IMG/VR virus record: IMGVR_UViG_3300047552_000244 | Location: 1-34,375 of that record | Direction: 5' to 3' (one strand) | Length of the DNA stretch: 34,375 bases | Source of the DNA: a virus | In this document: piece after piece, positions 29,984 to 34,375 of the stretch | Layout: each line of letters starts with the position of its first letter | How positions within the stretch are numbered: the stretch's first letter is position 1 | Notes under the pieces: generated by a model | Told to the model about the DNA's origin: nothing | The model's input: only the letters and a program-made list of their open reading frames with translations | Database searches by the model: none | Made by a program: the position numbers and the translations under genes

Positions 29984-30529
29984 ATGGAACAAACACGTTG
30001 TGGAATGACAGGTCGAGTGATCCCGCCAGAGGACGCAGGGCGTTGCAACAACGCCGAGGGCTGTGACAACTGCGAGCATTACAACGAAGATGACGATATG
30101 CCGACGGGTATGACGGTGGTATGGGTGAAGTGGATCTTTTTATTTACAGCGGTGATGGTGTTGCTTCTCTTTATATGCGTTGCCGCGAGAGCAGAGGAGA
30201 TACCGTCATCCAGGGCGATAAACGCGATCATCGGCGAGGCTGAGTCCGAGGGCGCGATTGGAATGGAGTCCGTTGCCTGTGCTATCCGAAACAGGGGGCA
30301 TTTGCGCGGAGTATATGGAGAGAAGTCAAACCGCGTGGTTAATAAGTTATACTCAGAGAAAACATACAACATCGCTAAGGCTGCGTGGACAGTTAGTGAG
30401 AATAAAGCCAGATGCGATGCGCTCATCGGATCTGCTACGCACTGGGAAGGCACAGCCTTCAAAACCCCGTATTGGGCGAAAGACATTATCGTAACGGCAA
30501 CCATAGGGAGACAGAGGTTCTATAAATGA
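29984..30529 (+). CDS. SleB-like cell-wall hydrolase (endolysin) with membrane anchor
   Basis: This 181-residue protein has AGGAGG nine bases before its ATG. Residues 1-40 are a soluble, cysteine-rich segment (C6, C21, C27, C30; GRCNNAEGCDNCEHY). Residues about 45-70 are one hydrophobic helix (VKWIFLFTAVMVLLLFICVA). The rest is a Hydrolase_2/SleB domain: INAIIGEAESEGAIGMESVA, CAIRNRG, ALIGSATHWEG and ATIGRQRFYK. The helix suggests signal-anchor export of the enzyme, with the cysteine segment on the cytoplasmic side. It opens the rightward operon, far from the structural genes. It cleaves peptidoglycan at lysis; the leading segment is unusual. Confidence 0.8.
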   Translation: MEQTRCGMTGRVIPPEDAGRCNNAEGCDNCEHYNEDDDMPTGMTVVWVKWIFLFTAVMVLLLFICVAARAEEIPSSRAINAIIGEAESEGAIGMESVACAIRNRGHLRGVYGEKSNRVVNKLYSEKTYNIAKAAWTVSENKARCDALIGSATHWEGTAFKTPYWAKDIIVTATIGRQRFYK

Positions 30530-30705
30530 AAGACACAGCACAGACCATTATTAAGCGTCTTATCAAACAGGGCATGAATATTGAGACCATTGCCGGGAAG
30601 ATCGACTATTCGGTTGATGCCTTAAAGATGTGGAAGCGCGGTGTGAGTAACCCGAAGAGAATCGTTGTCGAAGCGTTAAAGAAACTGGAGGTGTCCAATG
30701 TTTAA
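30526..30705 (+). CDS. Small helix-turn-helix protein
   Basis: This 59-residue frame overlaps the endolysin stop (ATGA). It starts MKDTAQTIIKRLIKQGMNIE, then TIAGKIDYSVDALKMWKRGV, SNPKRIVVEALKKLE. This is the helical pattern of a minimal Cro/XRE-type DNA-binding domain. It overlaps the next gene's start by eight bases. It may regulate the divergent promoter region upstream; this is inferred. Confidence 0.68.
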   Translation: MKDTAQTIIKRLIKQGMNIETIAGKIDYSVDALKMWKRGVSNPKRIVVEALKKLEVSNV

Positions 30706-30964
30706 CTCTGGAAACCACGTTGTAGATTATCATGATCGTATGGAAACCAAGTTGTATGAGTGCCGGGCGTGTGAAGGGACAGGACACGTTGAGTGGACGG
30801 ATATGGAGAAGATGTTTGATGAGTTGGCGTTCATTGCGTATAAGAAGGGTAAAGAGGGCAATCCTCTGAAGAGTTTCAAGGAGTGTCTTGCGTTAGCTCG
30901 GAAGATAAGAGCGCGTGGTCAGGAATGTCGTCATTGCGACGGGACTGGCGAGGTGTATGTATGA
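30698..30964 (+). CDS. DnaJ-type zinc-finger protein
   Basis: This 88-residue protein has GGAGG upstream of its ATG. It has two CxxCxGxG motifs, CRACEGTGHV (residues 22-31) and CRHCDGTGEV (77-86), which together make one DnaJ-like zinc site. Between them is a helical region (MFDELAFIAYKKGKEGNPLK). There is no J domain. Such small proteins are common in phage accessory regions and their role is not known. Confidence 0.6.
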   Translation: MFNSGNHVVDYHDRMETKLYECRACEGTGHVEWTDMEKMFDELAFIAYKKGKEGNPLKSFKECLALARKIRARGQECRHCDGTGEVYV

Positions 30965-31125
30965 AACGGAAAAAGATATATAAAGAGGTGTATGACATCA
31001 TCTATGGTCTATCGTATGCCGCTGAGGGTGAGACCCTGGGTGACAAACATTACTGCATTGCTGCTGTTGCGGCTCAGAGGATTGTTAAGTTGATCCAGAA
31101 TGGGTACAGAAGGAGGGTCAGATGA
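30961..31125 (+). CDS. Short hypothetical protein
   Basis: This 54-residue frame starts MKRKKIYKEVYDIIYGLSYA at an ATG overlapping the previous stop (ATGA) and ends with an ATGA overlap to the next gene. The N-terminus is basic and the rest is one or two helices (CIAAVAAQRIVKLIQNGYRR). No family is recognised. The double coupling supports expression. Confidence 0.55.
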   Translation: MKRKKIYKEVYDIIYGLSYAAEGETLGDKHYCIAAVAAQRIVKLIQNGYRRRVR

Positions 31126-31379
31126 CAGGGATCCTTGCTATCAGGCACAAGATGATGGCTGAGTACGATGCTTTATTTGAGAAGATCAGAGCATGTGAGA
31201 AGAAAAGCCCAATGCACTTGCGTTTGTTGCGTATTGAGAATAGGCTGAATACCAGATCAAAGCGGTTCATTGCGAGCCACGCGCAATTCTTTAAAGACAA
31301 GCGTAGGGCATTCTGGTCAATGTTAGAAGAGAGTGCTGATCCAAACCATGAGTTACCAGAGACGGAGGCTGGGCTATGA
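31122..31379 (+). CDS. Small helical hypothetical protein
   Basis: This 85-residue protein has AAGGAGG five bases before its ATG, which overlaps the previous stop. It starts MTGILAIRHKMMAEYDALFE and is strongly basic and helical (LRLLRIENRLNTRSKRFIAS), with an acidic end (PNHELPETEAGL). I recognise no family. It belongs to the coupled rightward operon. Confidence 0.55.
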   Translation: MTGILAIRHKMMAEYDALFEKIRACEKKSPMHLRLLRIENRLNTRSKRFIASHAQFFKDKRRAFWSMLEESADPNHELPETEAGL

Positions 31380-31990
31380 ACATACAATCAGGTCTGGACA
31401 AGTTGGATGACATCTGGTTAGACGAACCTGACGCAGATGTGCAGCTTCATCATCTAGAGGCAATCCTCCTCGCCATGCGAGATGGGGGAGAGGACAAAAG
31501 AGTTAATAAATTCTGTGAAGACATGGATAAGGTTGTCCTAAAGGTTTGGAAGATTGAGGACAGGCTTGCGAGGCTTGAGAATCACCCTATGAAGTGTGGT
31601 CTTTGTGGTGAGGAAACAATTTTGAAACAGGCTATTGACCATAAATGCAAGCCAGAGCCTTCGTCTGTGTCGGAGTGTAATGACGTTGAATGTAAAGACC
31701 ATAGATGGGGAACAGAGATTACGACTGGAGTTGAGAAATGTACTAAATGTGGTGAGCCAAAGCCCACTCCTACGCCAGAGAGTTCTTACGAGCGAGTTAT
31801 TGATGAGTATGATTCGTGTAATGCAACTCCGAAGCCATCCGTTGAGAAGTGCGAGGAAACATTACACAGAAGGGTTGAGGATTTATGGAAGGATTATCTA
31901 GATGCACACCCCGACTTTAGGTCAACCCACCAGACGGCGATAGACTTGGTAAAGACGGTCAAGCTCGCCTTGTCAAAGGATACAAAATGA
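31376..31990 (+). CDS. Cysteine-rich hypothetical protein
   Basis: This 204-residue protein starts MNIQSGLDKLDDIWLDEPDA after GGAGG. The N-terminal third is an acidic helix. Two CxxC pairs, MKCGLCGEET (C74, C77) and EKCTKCGEPK, together with DHKCKPEP and NDVECKDHRW, suggest one or two zinc ribbons. The last third is helical (RRVEDLWKDYLDAHPDF). No family is recognised. A nucleic-acid or protein-binding role is possible but unproven. Confidence 0.55.
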   Translation: MNIQSGLDKLDDIWLDEPDADVQLHHLEAILLAMRDGGEDKRVNKFCEDMDKVVLKVWKIEDRLARLENHPMKCGLCGEETILKQAIDHKCKPEPSSVSECNDVECKDHRWGTEITTGVEKCTKCGEPKPTPTPESSYERVIDEYDSCNATPKPSVEKCEETLHRRVEDLWKDYLDAHPDFRSTHQTAIDLVKTVKLALSKDTK

Positions 31991-32205
31991 ACTGCATTTG
32001 CAGACGATTGAAATATTGTGGAAATCCTTGTGATGGGAAGCAGTCTGACTTTGTGTGTTATAAGCCTAAACTCGTTTCATTCCGCCAATATGATGAAAGG
32101 GATTATACGAGTAAATACAACCACGAATACTATTTGAGAGTTACAAAAATTAAACGGGCATTTAAGAAGATCGCCTTGTCAAACATTAATGGAAAAGGAG
32201 AGTAG
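31987..32205 (+). CDS. Small cysteine-rich basic protein
   Basis: This 72-residue protein starts MNCICRRLKYCGNPCDGKQS (C3, C5, C11, C15, then C24), followed by a Tyr/Lys/Arg-rich region (SKYNHEYYLRVTKIKRAFKK). Its ATG overlaps the previous stop, with AAGGA upstream. A zinc site is likely. Function is unknown. Confidence 0.52.
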   Translation: MNCICRRLKYCGNPCDGKQSDFVCYKPKLVSFRQYDERDYTSKYNHEYYLRVTKIKRAFKKIALSNINGKGE

Positions 32206-32206
32206 G

Positions 32207-32371
32207 ATGAAAATTAAAAAGTGTAGCTGTGGGAATCTGATTAGTTCTATTAAGGTAAAAGGGAAGTATTTTGTAGAAGTTATCAAGAATGGTTGCTCAT
32301 TATGCCGTAAGCGTATTTGCTCATGCGATGTTAAGCATGGATGCGCCTGTAATGTTTGTGGTGGAAAGTAA
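32207..32371 (+). CDS. Small multi-cysteine protein
   Basis: I start this 54-residue protein at the ATG at 32207, six bases after AAGGAG, one base after the previous stop. It begins MKIKKCSCGNLISSIKVKGK and ends in CSLCRKRICSCDVKHGCACN followed by VCGGK. With nine cysteines and several CxC and CxxC pairs it probably folds around zinc. No family is recognised. Confidence 0.52.
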   Translation: MKIKKCSCGNLISSIKVKGKYFVEVIKNGCSLCRKRICSCDVKHGCACNVCGGK

Positions 32372-32414
32372 CTCGGGAAAAATGCTGTAATGGCTAAATT
32401 AAAAGGAGGAAGAA

Positions 32415-32636
32415 ATGGACTTATCATTAGTAAGCGTTGACGAGTTGATTAAGGAGCTAGATAAGAGGTATGAGGCTATTGTTCTATGCACAAGCAAGCC
32501 AAGCGCAAATGGGGATGCGTTCGATTGGCACATGGAGGGAAACAGAATGACATGTCTTGGGCTTGTGACAAAAACTAAGGAACATATCTCAGCAAACCTA
32601 AACGCTGAAGAAACCGGGGAGATGAGTGCAGATTAA
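32415..32636 (+). CDS. Small hypothetical protein
   Basis: This 73-residue protein has AAAAGGAGG upstream. It starts MDLSLVSVDELIKELDKRYE and continues as a mixed alpha/beta sequence (DAFDWHMEGNRMTCLGLVTK) with an acidic end. I do not recognise it. It is in the rightward operon between the cysteine-rich genes and the methyltransferase-like gene. Confidence 0.5.
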   Translation: MDLSLVSVDELIKELDKRYEAIVLCTSKPSANGDAFDWHMEGNRMTCLGLVTKTKEHISANLNAEETGEMSAD

Positions 32637-32650
32637 CATAATGTGGCTAG

Positions 32651-33312
32651 GTGTCTAACGTAAGGGAGCGTGATATGAATAGTCATAAAATAATCCTTCA
32701 TCTTTGTGCCGACATTGGAAGCGATAGCAAGCCGTATAAGGACGCAGGATATGATGTCCGTCTTATCGGCAAGAACATTGGTGTCGAGAATTACGAACCG
32801 CCCCAAAATGTTTACGGCATTATCGCAAATCCTGTTTGCACGGAGTTCAGCATAGCTAGGGGATTCCACATTGAAACAGACACAAAGAAGGGAATGGTGT
32901 TGGTTGATGCTTGTTTCAAAATAATAAGAGAGTGTGAATCACATGGCAATCTTAAATTCTGGTGCGTAGAGAATCCCGCTACTGGAAAACTAAAAAGAAA
33001 TCTCGGTAATCCAAAACTTGTTTACGAGCCGTGGAATTTTGGAAGTCCGTGGACAAAGAAAACAGCATTATGGGGTAACTTTAACATACCGACGATGAAA
33101 TATTCAAAGTGGGAAGATGTTCCGAAGAATGAAAGTCTGTATGTTCGCCCCGGAAGACCGAAGCCTTCAATGGCGTTCCTGCACAAGTCGGCAAAGAAGC
33201 ATATCAGAGAGTTTGATTGTTTTGAAGTTGAAGATGATATGTCTTTTAGGTCTCTGTGCAGTCAGAATTTCGCTAAAGCGTTTTTTGAAGTCAACCAGTA
33301 GAGTGTCTAACG
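32651..33312. repeat. 10-base direct repeat flanking the methyltransferase-like gene
   Basis: GTGTCTAACG occurs at 32651-32660 and again at 33303-33312, just outside the two ends of the methyltransferase-like gene. It could mark a past insertion of this gene or be a recombination site. Chance similarity is possible for a 10-mer. Confidence 0.35.
32675..33301 (+). CDS. C5-cytosine-methyltransferase-like protein
   Basis: This 208-residue protein has GGGAG six bases before its ATG. It has a SAM-binding-like start (KIILHLCADIGSDSKPYKDA, AGYDV), a motif IV-like YGIIANPVCTEFSIARG, and a motif VI-like FWCVENPATGKL. GSPWTKKTALWGNF is also typical of small phage relatives of C5 methyltransferases. 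The usual Pro-Cys pair is replaced by Pro-Val-Cys, and the later motifs of full-length enzymes are not seen. It may methylate DNA or be a diverged relative. DNA methylation to evade restriction is inferred. Confidence 0.6.
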   Translation: MNSHKIILHLCADIGSDSKPYKDAGYDVRLIGKNIGVENYEPPQNVYGIIANPVCTEFSIARGFHIETDTKKGMVLVDACFKIIRECESHGNLKFWCVENPATGKLKRNLGNPKLVYEPWNFGSPWTKKTALWGNFNIPTMKYSKWEDVPKNESLYVRPGRPKPSMAFLHKSAKKHIREFDCFEVEDDMSFRSLCSQNFAKAFFEVNQ

Positions 33313-33335
33313 GATTAATGGAGAGGAAGAATGAT

Positions 33336-33575
33336 ATGATTGACAAACCCAACAAACGGGTTTATAGTAATGGTATGAAAAAGCCAACATCAAAAGAAAG
33401 GTCGGCATATGCCTCATACCTCGGAAGCATTAGATCAGCAAAGAAAGCAGAAGCAAGCAGAAACAACGGGAAGCTCGGCGGAAGACCAAAAGAGAAAAAG
33501 ACTGGAATATCAGAGGGAGTATGCAAAGAAAAATCCTTGGATGAAGTCTTACTACGGAGCAGAGCAGCGTTGTAA
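33336..33575 (+). CDS. Small basic protein with AT-hook-like motif
   Basis: This 79-residue protein has GAGGAAG upstream. It starts MIDKPNKRVYSNGMKKPTSK and includes RNNGKLGGRPKEKK, a GRP motif common in small phage and plasmid DNA-binding proteins. Relatives often end soon after this motif. Here the frame runs on for about 25 residues (TGISEGVCKEKSLDEVLLRS) in the region that also encodes the start of the HNH gene. The C-terminal tail may therefore be a by-product of HNH insertion. Confidence 0.5.
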   Translation: MIDKPNKRVYSNGMKKPTSKERSAYASYLGSIRSAKKAEASRNNGKLGGRPKEKKTGISEGVCKEKSLDEVLLRSRAAL

Positions 33576-33960
33576 TAACGTAAAAAATCATGCGTACTAT
33601 AAGTATGGTTCGAGGGGTATTAAATTTAAGATGACTTTAGAAGAATTTAAGTTCCTGTGGTTTCGTGATAAAGCGTATGAGATGAAAAAACCCACCATTG
33701 ATAGAATTGATTCAAAAGGTAACTATGAACTTTCTAATTGCCGTTACTTAGAGCATTATGAGAATAGCACAAGAAATTTAAACCCAGTTAAGATCGCTCA
33801 AATATCCAAGAAAGGTAAGGTTGTAAAGATTTGGGATAGTATATCCTCCACAATAAAGGCTCTTAATCTAAATGAAGGAAATCTGTATAGATGCCTGAAT
33901 AATGAAATACCTTCAACAAGTGGATTTGTTTGGAGAAGGATTGGTAGTTTAACGTCTTAA
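33409..33960 (+). CDS. HNH-type homing endonuclease, overlapping gene
   Basis: This 183-residue protein has AAAGG upstream of its ATG. The N-terminal part (EDQKRKRLEYQREYAKKNPW) is typical of HNH endonuclease leaders. The nuclease region has AEQRCNNVKNHAYYKYGSRG, TIDRIDSKGNYELSNCRYLE and ENSTRNL. The C-terminal module (KVVKIWDSISSTIKALNLNE to GFVWRRIG) is a NUMOD/IENR1-like DNA-recognition repeat. It overlaps the basic protein by 167 bases in another frame. It is the third member of this endonuclease family in the window and the only one on the plus strand. Confidence 0.75.
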   Translation: MPHTSEALDQQRKQKQAETTGSSAEDQKRKRLEYQREYAKKNPWMKSYYGAEQRCNNVKNHAYYKYGSRGIKFKMTLEEFKFLWFRDKAYEMKKPTIDRIDSKGNYELSNCRYLEHYENSTRNLNPVKIAQISKKGKVVKIWDSISSTIKALNLNEGNLYRCLNNEIPSTSGFVWRRIGSLTS

Positions 33961-33976
33961 CCGAGAGGAAGGGGAA

Positions 33977-34108
33977 ATGAAGATAGATATAGAGTGGTCG
34001 TTGTTTGGGGTATTAAACGGATGGAGGGTTAGGAATATAAAAACTAATGAGCAATGGTTTGTTATTTCTGTTTTATTTGTTCCAATAGTTTGCGGAAAAT
34101 GTTTCTAA
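33977..34108 (+). CDS. Short hypothetical protein with hydrophobic C-terminus
   Basis: This 43-residue frame has GAGGAAGGGG upstream of its ATG. It starts MKIDIEWSLFGVLNGWRVRN and ends in a hydrophobic stretch (QWFVISVLFVPIVCGKCF) that may be membrane-associated. No family is recognised. Confidence 0.45.
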   Translation: MKIDIEWSLFGVLNGWRVRNIKTNEQWFVISVLFVPIVCGKCF

Positions 34109-34129
34109 CAATCTCACGAAAGGCGAAGG

Positions 34130-34375
34130 ATGAAAGACGCAGACAAGAGGAAACAATTTAAGTCCGTAAATGAGATGGTTGTTGGTCTATCCCAGAAAGA
34201 AACTGTATTGGCTTGGATACACTCAAAGGACGTAAAGATAGACCGCCTTGAGCAGACCATCGCTGATATGGTGGGGATACTGAAGGCTTACCTTAAAACA
34301 ACCGATAGGGACGAATGTTTAGAGCATACGCAAGCGTGTGAAGCCATAGAAGAAGCCATCAGAAGGGGGAGGATC
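34130..34375 (+). CDS. Helical hypothetical protein, cut by window end
   Basis: The frame is open from the ATG at 34130 to the last base (82 codons). It starts MKDADKRKQFKSVNEMVVGL and is a charged helical sequence (SKDVKIDRLEQTIADMVGIL). AAGGCGAAGG lies before the start. The C-terminus lies outside the window. No family is recognised. Confidence 0.5.
   Translation, partial: MKDADKRKQFKSVNEMVVGLSQKETVLAWIHSKDVKIDRLEQTIADMVGILKAYLKTTDRDECLEHTQACEAIEEAIRRGRI

Noticed and set aside
30495-30515. ATAGGGAGA resembling a T7-type promoter on the plus strand
   Set aside because: It lies in the conserved ATIGRQRFYK coding end of the endolysin, so the match is explained by coding constraint.

Overview
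The window is a contiguous piece of a tailed double-stranded DNA bacteriophage (Caudoviricetes) with a short-tailed, T7-like (podovirus) virion plan. The evidence is an ordered set of terminase, portal, scaffold, major capsid, tail tubular A and B (nozzle), internal virion and fibre genes. Genes are packed end to end with ATGA, TAATG or TGATG junctions and strong AGGAGG-type ribosome binding sites, so the host is a bacterium. The host species cannot be named from the sequence. No integrase, DNA polymerase, phage RNA polymerase or true tRNA is visible. Both ends of the window cut through genes, so the genome continues on both sides.

Layout. Positions 1-25.4 kb are one long leftward (minus-strand) late operon. 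In order of transcription it holds: small and large terminase, a GNAT acetyltransferase, two small proteins, portal, a Bbp19-like protein, a sugar cassette (sugar C-methyltransferase, GT2 glycosyltransferase, a second glycosyltransferase), scaffold, major capsid, a probable decoration protein, a DUF115-like protein, an HNH homing endonuclease, tail tubular A, a small protein, nozzle, three ejection-type internal proteins (the third apparently split by a 33-residue membrane-protein gene), a T7 gp17-like fibre N-terminus, and a chain of small tail genes. That chain has a domain present three times and another present twice, and it ends in a fibre gene that leaves the window. A consensus-like promoter lies upstream of the small terminase. 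Hairpins flank the decoration gene, and one hairpin covers the capsid ribosome binding site.

Positions 25.5-29.9 kb are also leftward and hold early/replication functions: a ribbon-helix-helix regulator, a Sak4/RecA-like ATPase, a DUF669-like protein, a VRR-NUC-like nuclease, a small zinc-finger protein, a strong intrinsic terminator next to a multi-hairpin RNA element, a P4/D5-type superfamily 3 helicase, and an AT-rich segment with iterated TTCGTTTCC repeats that looks like a replication origin. Small genes follow, including a two-helix membrane protein in the position of the T7 holin.

Positions 29.98-34.4 kb read rightward from a divergent promoter region: a membrane-anchored SleB-like endolysin, a small helix-turn-helix protein, a chain of small mostly cysteine-rich proteins, a C5-cytosine-methyltransferase-like protein, a small basic protein, a third HNH endonuclease overlapping it, and two more small genes. 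The most unusual points are an ADP-ribosyltransferase-like domain inside an ejection protein, the sugar cassette inside the head module, the iteron array, the structured RNA upstream of the helicase, and several short unannotated-length genes.
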